Assembly: GCA_964653285.1 (NCBI GenBank)
Contig: CAZZEX010000123.1
Span: forward strand, 1 to 12,650
Origin: CAZZEX01 sp964653285
GTDB taxonomy: Bacteria; Chloroflexota; Anaerolineae; B4-G1
Length of the DNA stretch: 12,650 bases
Reading direction: 5' to 3'
The notes below the pieces were generated by a model. That model saw only the letters and a program-made list of their open reading frames with translations, had not been told where the DNA came from and did no database searches. How positions within the stretch are numbered: position 1 is the first letter of the stretch; every line of letters starts with the position of its first letter. Below, in pieces: positions 6,371-12,264 of the stretch. Both the position numbers and the translations under genes were made by a program.

Positions 6371-7412
6371 GGCTCTCGCGGCGCTCTAGTTTCCCCCGTA
6401 CCCGTTCCAGGACGTCCTGCCCGGTTGCGCTTTGAGTATCGCATGTCCTCCACGAAAGGTAAAGGAACCCGGCCAGGCTATCCGCGCCGGAGGTCGCGCC
6501 GTGGGCCAGGATATCTTGCACAGCCGCTTTGATTTCGGTTTCCGCTACCCCCCCCGTCCCCCCCGAAGCGGGGGGGAGTGTCAGAGCCGCCAGCAGCGCG
6601 TGCCACGGGGCGCTGCACTCCCCCCGGGCAGTGGCTCGCAGGAAAGCGGCGGAGAGGGTCGTGGTGCGGGGGGCGGCCACTTCGACCAGGGCGTGGCAGA
6701 GGGGGCCGGGGGCAGGGTGGGCCAGCCAGGCCCAGAGCATCGCGCCGGTGAGGAAATCGTCGCCAGCGGGGGTAAGCCCGCTCCCCAGACCGGCCAGCCC
6801 GGCCGCCCCCTCCTGTAGCCGTTCGAGGTCGCCTCCCCAGCCCGGCCGCAGGGATTCTGCGGCCTCCTGGGCCATGGGGAGCACGTCGAGAACGCCGGGC
6901 GGAGGCCCTGCTTCGGTTGGGATGGCCCCGCTGAAGCAGGGCTTCCGTGATTCCCCGGAAGGAGGCGCTGCCTCCAGCAGCGCCAGGAGGCTCCCGGCAG
7001 GGGCACGACGTAGGCAGAGGGCACGTAGGAGCGGAAGACGAGACGTAATCGCGGCGCGCCGGGCTCGCAGCGCGTCCCAATTCGGGCGAGGCTCCCACAC
7101 CACCGCTCTCCCCAGGTCAACCCCCAGCCCGCCGACCCAGAGCCGCTCCCCCTCCAGCGTCACCGGCGCGCCGGGGTCAACCCTGGCGAAGAGCCCCGCT
7201 GCGCCATTCACGACGACGTTGAGCGGCCCGTCGCCGATCTGGGGGGTCACCAGCGCCACCACGTCGCCGTCGTGGGTGATCAGGTCGCAGGCGCGCTCGA
7301 AGACAGCCAGCACCCGGGCGGCGGACTGGCTCTCGTGCAGCCAGTGCAGCCGCTCTCTCACCGGCCGGCTGATTGAGCGAGCGACGGCCCATGTCGTCAA
7401 GTGTCGTCCCAA
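6336..7412 (-). CDS. allH (ylbF): DUF2877 protein / oxamate carbamoyltransferase subunit AllH
   Basis: 358 residues. The DUF2877 signature GLGSGLTPAGDDFLTG (208-223) and the C-terminal ATSGADSLAGF (306-316) match E. coli YlbF/AllH, the third subunit of oxamate carbamoyltransferase. The protein is about 90 residues longer than E. coli AllH. Part of the excess is a repeat-encoded insert (LPPASGGTGGVA, 279-290), part a palindrome-encoded stretch (about 156-170), and the C-terminus is made of CGCTGA-array sequence. The start used is TTG at 7410-7412, with no clear Shine-Dalgarno; an in-frame TTG four codons later is an alternative. It begins six nt after the stop of the aspartic protease gene, in the same frame, so translation is probably coupled. 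The functional partner AllF is at 1838-3394. Confidence 0.87.
   Translation of the reverse strand: MGRHLTTWAVARSISRPVRERLHWLHESQSAARVLAVFERACDLITHDGDVVALVTPQIGDGPLNVVVNGAAGLFARVDPGAPVTLEGERLWVGGLGVDLGRAVVWEPRPNWDALRARRAAITSRLPLLRALCLRRAPAGSLLALLEAAPPSGESRKPCFSGAIPTEAGPPPGVLDVLPMAQEAAESLRPGWGGDLERLQEGAAGLAGLGSGLTPAGDDFLTGAMLWAWLAHPAPGPLCHALVEVAAPRTTTLSAAFLRATARGECSAPWHALLAALTLPPASGGTGGVAETEIKAAVQDILAHGATSGADSLAGFLYLSWRTCDTQSATGQDVLERVRGKLERRESLSAVSAIQRGR
6544..6578 (-). repeat. Coding palindromic repeat, copy 2
   Basis: Minus-strand reading equals 5252-5286 at 34 of 35 positions. In allH it encodes LPPASGGTGGVA, the same frame as copy 1. E. coli AllH has a much shorter link between the equivalents of HALLAAL and AVQDILAHGATSGAD, which fits an insertion at this point. 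Confidence 0.85.
6901..6946. repeat. Second palindrome inside allH coding sequence
   Basis: GGAGGCCCTGCTTC (6901-6914) and GAAGCAGGGCTTCC (6933-6946) form a 14-position stem (one wobble) around an 18-nt loop. It codes for roughly residues 156-170 of the AllH protein (SRKPCFSGAIPTEAG), just before the conserved C-terminal half. A Ser/Gly/Pro-rich stretch here is not conserved with E. coli AllH. Confidence 0.55.
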
Positions 7413-7418
7413 AGTGTC

Positions 7419-7748
7419 TCAGATGGATACGTGCGCCACGGCAGCGGGGCTGTCCAACAGCAACTTCAACTTATTGAGGACATCGTACCCCAGGATGACC
7501 TTGTCTCCCACTTCGTCGCCCACGACTTGCACGTGAGGCAGCACGCTCTCCCCGAAGTGTACGTCTACCAGGAAGAGGTTCACCCGCCTGCTGCCTTCCC
7601 ACTTGCCACGTGCCCACATCTCAACAGTCATCGGGGCTTGGATGCGATCGAGACACTCTATGGGCACGACGGTCGCGTCGGCCCCGGTGTCCACAGCCTG
7701 TTTCAGGGCTGTCAACAAACGCTTGTCACGGATCGCCACCACACCCAT
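7419..7748 (-). CDS. Clan AA (retropepsin-like) aspartic protease
   Basis: 109 residues from the preferred ATG. VDTGADATVVP carries the single Asp-Thr-Gly-Ala active site at residues 20-23. VILGYDVLNKLKLLLD near the end is the typical hydrophobic-ILG flap partner. One DTGA per chain means it should work as a homodimer, like other bacterial retropepsin-type proteins. An upstream GTG at 7763 is also open, but GGAGG lies eight nt before the ATG at 7748 and overlaps that GTG, so 7748 is preferred. A TTGACG-17-TATACT promoter lies just upstream at 7779-7807. The gene runs into allH (gap six nt, same frame), so the two look like one operon. The substrate is unknown, and no evidence links it to ureide metabolism beyond the neighbour. 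Confidence 0.8.
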   Translation of the reverse strand: MGVVAIRDKRLLTALKQAVDTGADATVVPIECLDRIQAPMTVEMWARGKWEGSRRVNLFLVDVHFGESVLPHVQVVGDEVGDKVILGYDVLNKLKLLLDSPAAVAHVSI

Positions 7749-7778
7749 CGTTCCTACCTCCACTACGAGTCTGCCACC

Positions 7779-7807
7779 AGTATATCATTGCACCTGTTGT
7801 GCGTCAA
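7779..7807 (-). promoter_or_regulatory. Promoter for the aspartic protease-allH operon
   Basis: On the minus strand: TTGACG (7807-7802), 17-nt spacer, TATACT (7784-7779). Five of six bases match consensus in each hexamer. Start of RNA would fall near 7772, about 24 nt before the ATG at 7748. Confidence 0.55.
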
Positions 7808-7992
7808 CCTTCACTGGCGGTGCCCAGGTCGCGTCCCTGCCCAGGTCTGGCAGGGGCGGGCCAGGAACCTCTGGAAAGCAGGCCGCTCGGCCCTCGCTGC
7901 GCCGATTCAATGCCGAGCAGTGGTGAAGGCGGCAATTGGGGGCGAAGCCCAGCCGCGGCGTGTTAGGCAATGTTGTTCTGCTGAGAATAGAA
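7808..7992. other. Intergenic stretch with a small GC hairpin
   Basis: No coding sequence recognised. CCCTGCC (7835-7841) pairs with GGCAGGG (7849-7855) around a seven-nt loop, and the sequence beyond is GC-rich with no further structure seen. The hairpin could be a weak terminator after the decayed gene at 7993-8310 (there is no T-run to confirm this) or just another palindrome. Confidence 0.4.
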
Positions 7993-8310
7993 TCAGGGAG
8001 ATATGTAAGTGACAAACTTTTGTTCTCCACCCTCGACCCGGATTAGCGCCAGGTTCTTGTGAGCCTGACCGACTTGATCAAAGTAGATGGGGCCGGTCAA
8101 ACCCTGGAACGTTGAGTCCAGCAATGCCTGCTGTACATCTGCGACGTTGATCGTGCTGGCTTCCTCGATTGCGTCCAGCAATACCTGGAACGCGGGCGAC
8201 ACGCCCGCTTGGAGCAATCCGCTTTCTCAGGGGCGGCCAGTTCGCGGGCCAGCGCCAGCACATCGGGGTAGACCGCGCCCTGCGGCGCAACGACGATGGC
8301 GGGGAAGCCG
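7993..8310 (-). pseudogene. Broken C-terminal remnant of an ABC transporter solute-binding protein
   Basis: From about 8217 down, the frame reads AFQVLLDAIEEASTINVADV, then QQALLDSTFQGLTGPIYFDQ, then NLALIRVEGGEQKFV, and stops at 7993-7995. That resembles the end of branched-chain amino acid (LivJ/Peripla_BP_6) binding proteins: a helix with DAIEKA, then 'F-G-TG-I-FD--G' and a final '…V--G-FV'. Upstream, another frame gives FPAIVVAPQGAVYPDVLALA (8309 downward), which is broken by the frame change near 8217. No start, signal peptide or N-terminal lobe is present. A perfect seven-bp palindrome at 8192-8208 sits next to the frame break. It abuts the 3' end of glpK (stop 8318-8320) on the same strand. 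Family call moderate. Confidence 0.6.
8192..8208. repeat. Perfect palindrome at the frame break of the binding-protein remnant
   Basis: GCGGGCG (8192-8198), ACA loop, CGCCCGC (8202-8208): a seven-bp perfect stem. It lies within about 25 nt of the point where the two frames of the 7993-8310 remnant part, suggesting an insertion, but it could also be chance in GC-rich DNA. Confidence 0.4.
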
Positions 8311-8317
8311 CGACGAC

Positions 8318-9829
8318 TCATCCCCCTACCCATCCTCTACTCCGCTCCACTGCCTTCTTCCACCCGGCATAGGCTGTCTCCCGCCGGGCCTCGTCCCACC
8401 CTGGTTCGAAGACCCGGTCCACGCCCCAGTTGGCTCGCAGTTCGTCCAGCCCCGGCCACAGATTGGTCGCCAGCCCTGCGGCGTAGGCCGCGCCCAGCGC
8501 CGTCGTCTCGTGCACCACCGGCCGCACCACTGGCACGCCCAGGACGTCGGCCTGCAACTGCATCAGGAAGTTGTTGACGGTCGCGCCGCCGTCCACCTTG
8601 AGCGCGGTCAACTCGATGCCGGAGTCGGCGCGCATCGCCTCCAGCACGTCCCGCGTCTGGAAGCAGATGGCCTCCAGCGTGGCGCGGACGACGTGGGCGC
8701 GGGTCACGTAGCGGGTGAGGCCGACGATGACGCCGCGAGCGTTCATGTCCCAGTAGGGGGCGAAGAGGCCGGAGAAGGCCGGGACGAAATAGATGCCGCC
8801 GGCGTCACCCACGCTCTGGGCAATCTCCTCTGTCTCAGTGGCGCTTTGGATGAGGCCCAGGTTGTCGCGCAGCCACTGCACCGCCGCGCCAGTGATGGCG
8901 ATAGAGCCCTCCAGCGCGTAGGTCGTCCCCTCCGGCAGGCCGTAGGCGACGGTGGTGAGCAGGCCGCTCTTTGATGGGACAGGTTCGGAGCCGGTGTTGA
9001 GCAGCATAAAGCAGCCCGTGCCGTAAGTGTTCTTCGCCTCGCCCAGGTCGTAGCAGGTCTGGCCGAAGAGGGCCGCCTGTTGGTCCCCCAGGTCGCCGCA
9101 GACCGGGACAGCGCCACCCACGGGCCCGTCGGCCCGCGTCGTGCCATAAATGGCCGGATCGGACGAGGGGCGGATGACCGGCAGCATGTGACGCGGGATG
9201 GAGAGAATCTCCAGCAGTTCGTCGTCCCAGTCCAGCGTGCGCAGGTTCATCAGCATCGTGCGAGATGCGTTAGTCACATCGGTGACGTGCGCCCCGCTCC
9301 CTGGCCCGCCGGTCAGGTTCCATACGACCCAGGTGTCCACGTTGCCGAAGAGGGCCTCACCCGCCTCTGCCTTCTCCCGCAGATTTGGGACGTGGTCGAG
9401 CAGCCACTTTAGTTTGGGGCCGGAGAAGTAGGTGGCGACAGGCAGGCCAGTCTTCTCGCGGAAGGTCGGCTCCAGCCCATTGGCGATGAGCTGCTGGCAG
9501 AGTTCGCGGGTGCGCGTATCCTGCCACACGACAGCGTTGCACAGCGGCTCTCCGGTGGTGGGGTCCCAGACGATCGTCGTCTCCCGCTGGTTGGTGATGC
9601 CGATGCTGGCGATCTCTGCTGGCCGGATGCCGTCCTCAGCCAGAGCACCGCTGATGACGCGGCGCGTCTTGGCCCAGATCTCCCCCGCGTCGTGCTCGAC
9701 CCACCCGGGCTGGGGATAAATCTGGGTGTGTTCTTCATACATTGAGGCGACCACCTGCCCCTGCCGGTTGAAAATCATAAAGCGGGTGCCGGTGGTTCCC
9801 TGGTCTACTGCGGCGGCGTACCGTGCCAT
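8318..9829 (-). CDS. glpK: Glycerol kinase
   Basis: 503 residues, matching the family (E. coli GlpK 502). It phosphorylates glycerol to glycerol-3-phosphate with ATP in the cytoplasm. Landmarks are DQGTTGTRF (9-17, phosphate-binding loop), GWVEHDAGEIW, SIGITNQRETTIVWD, the conserved GDLGDQQAALFGQ catalytic region, NTYGTGCFMLLNTG, the FGGY-type block GVIVGLTRYVTRAHVVRATL, and KVDGGATVNNFLMQLQADVL near the C-terminus. The start is the ATG at 9827-9829, with AGGAGG eight to ten nt upstream. The frame is open for another 83 codons upstream, but that part is repeat and leader sequence. No glpF, glpD or regulator is present in the window. The strong leader promoter is at 9996-10024. Confidence 0.97.
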   Translation of the reverse strand: MARYAAAVDQGTTGTRFMIFNRQGQVVASMYEEHTQIYPQPGWVEHDAGEIWAKTRRVISGALAEDGIRPAEIASIGITNQRETTIVWDPTTGEPLCNAVVWQDTRTRELCQQLIANGLEPTFREKTGLPVATYFSGPKLKWLLDHVPNLREKAEAGEALFGNVDTWVVWNLTGGPGSGAHVTDVTNASRTMLMNLRTLDWDDELLEILSIPRHMLPVIRPSSDPAIYGTTRADGPVGGAVPVCGDLGDQQAALFGQTCYDLGEAKNTYGTGCFMLLNTGSEPVPSKSGLLTTVAYGLPEGTTYALEGSIAITGAAVQWLRDNLGLIQSATETEEIAQSVGDAGGIYFVPAFSGLFAPYWDMNARGVIVGLTRYVTRAHVVRATLEAICFQTRDVLEAMRADSGIELTALKVDGGATVNNFLMQLQADVLGVPVVRPVVHETTALGAAYAAGLATNLWPGLDELRANWGVDRVFEPGWDEARRETAYAGWKKAVERSRGWVGG

Positions 9830-9889
9830 GTCGCCCCTCCTGTGTAGTTTTTGGGTCTTTGGGAATTCCCGTGGTTTGAGTTCCGGACT

Positions 9890-9936
9890 CCCCAACTCGT
9901 TGGGGATGCGGTGCGAGGAACCCGAACAAGTTCGGG
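9890..9936. repeat. Paired REP-like hairpins in the glpK leader
   Basis: CCCCAAC-TC-GTTGGGG (9890-9905) and CCCGAAC-AA-GTTCGGG (9921-9936) are two perfect seven-bp palindromes of the same design, 15 nt apart. They lie 61-107 nt upstream of the glpK ATG. The surrounding sequence resembles a dispersed REP-type unit. In the minus-strand RNA they would form two tight hairpins ahead of the ribosome-binding site. Confidence 0.55.
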
Positions 9937-9995
9937 CCTCCAGTGCGCCCGCCACGGCAGTTCCCAGAGAGCCTAGTTTTTTCATACCGCCTCCG

Positions 9996-10024
9996 ACTAT
10001 ACCGCTTTTGTGGGGAGTTGGCAA
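9996..10024 (-). promoter_or_regulatory. Promoter for glpK
   Basis: On the minus strand: TTGCCA (10024-10019), 17-nt spacer, TATAGT (10001-9996). Each hexamer has one mismatch to consensus. The predicted RNA start near 9989 leaves a leader of about 160 nt that includes both REP-like hairpins. Confidence 0.5.
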
Positions 10025-10030
10025 GCCTGG

Positions 10031-10093
10031 CGTGATGCGTGAAACGTGAAACGTGATGCGTGACCGGTCACGTTTCACGTTTTAGGTTTCACG
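10031..10093. repeat. Palindromic array of nine heptads (CGTGAnn / nnTCACG)
   Basis: Exactly nine seven-base units without gaps: five CGTGAnn units (10031-10065: CGTGATG, CGTGAAA twice, CGTGATG, CGTGACC), then the complementary orientation (GGTCACG, TTTCACG, TTTTAGG, TTTCACG; 10066-10093). The centre CGTGACC|GGTCACG is a perfect 14-bp palindrome. The arms 10049-10065 and 10066-10082 pair over 17 positions with two non-Watson-Crick pairs. It overlaps the -35 of the ABC transporter promoter and lies behind the glpK promoter, so it could be a shared operator. Confidence 0.65.
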
Positions 10094-10102
10094 TGTTATA
10101 CT
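10074..10102 (+). promoter_or_regulatory. Extended -10 promoter for the ABC transporter gene
   Basis: TATACT (10097-10102) preceded by TG at 10094-10095 (an extended -10). TTCACG at 10074-10079, 17 nt upstream, is a weak -35 and belongs to the heptad array. The RNA start near 10109 gives a short leader with GGAGG at 10120-10124 ahead of the ATG at 10134. Confidence 0.45.
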
Positions 10103-10133
10103 TGTGCTCGGTGCCAATTGGAGGTGAGTCTCT

Positions 10134-11879
10134 ATGAGTGTGCTGAAACGTCTCTTCGGCTACGTGCGACCGTATTGGAAGCCGCTGGTCGCGACATGTC
10201 TCCTGCTTCTGCTTCACACCGGCCTGAGCCTGCTCCCGCCCCTCTTCCAGCGGGAGATCGTGGACCAGGTGATCGGCGGTCGCGATCTCTCCCGTCTCGG
10301 CGTGATGATCGCCACACTGATCGGCGTGTACGCCCTATTGCAGTTCGTGGGCTTCGGCGATCTGTACATCCGCCACGCGCTAGGCGAGCGATTCATCTTC
10401 GACCTGCGGGTGCGCATCTACGCCCACATGCAACGACTGTCACTCTCCTTCTTCGAGCGCACTTCCACCGGCGAACTGATGTCGCGGGTGACTAACGACG
10501 TCAACGCGCTGGAGCAGTTCGTCACGCACGGCGTCGCTCTCACGGCCGTGGACTTGCTCCGGCTGCTGGGGGCGTCGGCGGTGCTGCTGGCACTCGACTG
10601 GCAACTGGCGCTGGCCGTGCTGATCCCGTTGCCGATCATGGCCCTCGGCCTGCGGCGCTTCAACCAGCGCGCGCGGCCCATCTACCGCCGGGTGCGCGAC
10701 CGGTTGGGCGACATTAACGCCCGGCTACAAGACGACCTGGCCGGCATCCGCGTCATCCAGGCTTTCGGGCAGGAATGGGCGGAACTGGCGCGCTTCCGCA
10801 GTACCAGCGAGCGTTACTACCGGGAACGGGTGCGGGGTATCCGCACCTGGTCTACCTTCTTCCCCGCGCTGCACTTCGTGTCTGCCCTGGGGGGCGCGCT
10901 GGTGCTCGGCTTTGGGGCGCGGATGGTCGTCAACGGCCAACTGTCGCTGGGAACGCTGGTGGCTTTCCTGGCCTACATCATCTCTTTCTACGACCCCCTC
11001 CGGCGGCTGACGGAGGTGGACAATGTCTTCCAGCAGGCCATCGCCGCCGGGGAGCGCATCTTCGAACTGCTGGACGAGGTGCCGGAGATCCAGGACGTGC
11101 CGGACGCGGTCGTGCTGGATGAGATAGAAGGGGACGTGGTGTTCGACGATGTGCACTTCCGCTACAGCGACGGCGGCGAGGTGTTGCACGACGTCGAGTT
11201 CCGCATGGCCCCTGGCGAGGTGGTGGCGCTGGTCGGGCCCAGCGGGGCGGGCAAGACCAGCATCGCCAACCTGTTGTGTCGCTTCTACGACCCCATCCAC
11301 GGCCATATCCTGGTGGATGGCCATGACCTGCGGGGCGTGCAAATCCGGTCGCTGCGCCGGCACGTGGCCGTAGTACTGCAGGATACTTTTCTGTTCAACA
11401 CGACGGTGCGCGAGAACCTGCTCTACGGTAAGCCCGACGCCAGCGAGGAGGAGATGACTGCCGCCGCGAAAGCGGCCTACGCCCACGAGTTTATCGAGCA
11501 ACTGCCCCAGGGCTACGATACCGAGATTGGCGAGCGGGGGGTGAAGTTGAGCGGCGGGCAGAAGCAGCGGCTGGCGCTGGCGCGTGCTATCCTGGCCGAC
11601 CCGCGCATCCTGATCCTGGACGAGGCCACCTCGTCGGTGGATGCCGAGGCGGAGTACCTGATCCAGCAGGCGCTGGACCAGGTGATGAAGGGGCGCACGT
11701 CGCTGGTCATCGCCCACCGGCTGAGCACCATCCGCAACGCCGACAAGATCATCGCGCTGGAGGAGGGGCGTATCCGTGAAGTCGGCGACCATCACGAGTT
11801 GCTGGCCCGGGGTGGGCTATACAGCCAACTTTACCAACGGCAGTTGGAACTGGCGGCGAGCGGGGAGGAGAAGGCTTGA
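10134..11879 (+). CDS. ABC exporter half-transporter (TMD-NBD, MsbA/LmrA type)
   Basis: 581 residues. An ABC_membrane domain with about six TM helices covers residues 10-300, and an ATP-binding domain covers about 335-570. The NBD is complete: Walker A GPSGAGKTS (about 367-375), Q-loop VVLQDTFLFN, signature LSGGQKQR (about 473), Walker B ILILDEATSS and H-loop IAHRLST (about 525). It should work as a homodimer, or with a second half-transporter, in the cytoplasmic membrane and export a lipid, drug or peptide; the substrate cannot be told from sequence. ATG at 10134 with GGAGGTGA nine nt upstream. It is divergent from glpK. Its stop (11877-11879) overlaps the -35 hexamer of the next promoter, so there is no sign of cotranscription with the toxin-antitoxin genes. 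Confidence 0.93.
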   Translation: MSVLKRLFGYVRPYWKPLVATCLLLLLHTGLSLLPPLFQREIVDQVIGGRDLSRLGVMIATLIGVYALLQFVGFGDLYIRHALGERFIFDLRVRIYAHMQRLSLSFFERTSTGELMSRVTNDVNALEQFVTHGVALTAVDLLRLLGASAVLLALDWQLALAVLIPLPIMALGLRRFNQRARPIYRRVRDRLGDINARLQDDLAGIRVIQAFGQEWAELARFRSTSERYYRERVRGIRTWSTFFPALHFVSALGGALVLGFGARMVVNGQLSLGTLVAFLAYIISFYDPLRRLTEVDNVFQQAIAAGERIFELLDEVPEIQDVPDAVVLDEIEGDVVFDDVHFRYSDGGEVLHDVEFRMAPGEVVALVGPSGAGKTSIANLLCRFYDPIHGHILVDGHDLRGVQIRSLRRHVAVVLQDTFLFNTTVRENLLYGKPDASEEEMTAAAKAAYAHEFIEQLPQGYDTEIGERGVKLSGGQKQRLALARAILADPRILILDEATSSVDAEAEYLIQQALDQVMKGRTSLVIAHRLSTIRNADKIIALEEGRIREVGDHHELLARGGLYSQLYQRQLELAASGEEKA

Positions 11880-11904
11880 CAATCCCTACTTGTGCTGCTA
11901 TAAT
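11876..11904 (+). promoter_or_regulatory. Perfect-consensus promoter of the toxin-antitoxin operon
   Basis: TTGACA (11876-11881), exactly 17 nt, TATAAT (11899-11904): all twelve bases match the sigma70 consensus. It overlaps the last codons of the ABC transporter gene. A second -10-like TATACT lies 11 nt further at 11910-11915. Confidence 0.75.
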
Positions 11905-11928
11905 GCTGCTATACTGACTTGTTAGTAT
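11893..11928. promoter_or_regulatory. Direct repeat and candidate operator over the toxin-antitoxin promoter
   Basis: TGCTGCTATA occurs twice, at 11893-11902 and 11904-11913 (11-nt step, about one helical turn), covering both -10-like boxes. ATACT (11911-11915) and AGTAT (11924-11928) form an inverted repeat with an eight-nt gap. RHH antitoxins usually repress their own promoter through such sites, so autoregulation is the natural reading. Confidence 0.5.
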
Positions 11929-11943
11929 GAAGGAGACAGTGGG

Positions 11944-12264
11944 ATGAGCGTGGATGTCAAACGCATTACGATTCGGGTTTCCCCGGCATTGCACCGGCAA
12001 CTGCACCAGGCCGCCGCCGACCGGTCGGTTTCTCTCAACACGCTGGCGGTCAGGGCACTGGAGGCCTGCGTAGAGGAGACCTCAACAGACCAGGAGCACT
12101 TGCCTCTGCGAGAACTCAGCGCCCTTCTGGCCCCGGCCGCCGAGGCGGCCGAATTGACCGAAGAAGAACTGCTCCACTACGCCCGCCAGGTGCGCCGCCG
12201 CATCTGGCAGGAGCGGTACGAGAAGACTGTCCAGGCCTTTACCGACCAGCAGGAGCCCGGGTGA
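11944..12264 (+). CDS. Ribbon-helix-helix antitoxin
   Basis: 106 residues. KRITIRVSPALHRQLHQAAA (6-25) then DRSVSLNTLAVRALEACVEE is an Arc/MetJ-type ribbon-helix-helix domain: a short beta-strand that contacts DNA, then two helices. The remaining 60 residues are acidic and helical and probably wrap the toxin. As a dimer it should bind the repeats at 11893-11928 and repress the operon. ATG at 11944 with AAGGAGA about seven nt upstream. Its stop overlaps the start of the PIN gene by four nt (GTGA), so the two are translationally coupled, as is typical of antitoxin-toxin pairs. Confidence 0.85.
   Translation: MSVDVKRITIRVSPALHRQLHQAAADRSVSLNTLAVRALEACVEETSTDQEHLPLRELSALLAPAAEAAELTEEELLHYARQVRRRIWQERYEKTVQAFTDQQEPG

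Noticed and set aside
9830..10078. An 83-codon N-terminal extension of glycerol kinase from 10078
   Set aside because: Family length, a good ribosome-binding site and the usual MARYAAAVDQGTT start place the true start at 9829; the extension is heptad-array, promoter and repeat sequence.
10031..10093. CRISPR-type array
   Set aside because: Seven-base units without spacers, in inverted orientation, and with no cas gene nearby; not a CRISPR.
10725..11795. A 356-residue antisense ORF across the ABC exporter
   Set aside because: The plus-strand frame has all ABC motifs in order; the antisense reading matches no family and reflects codon bias.
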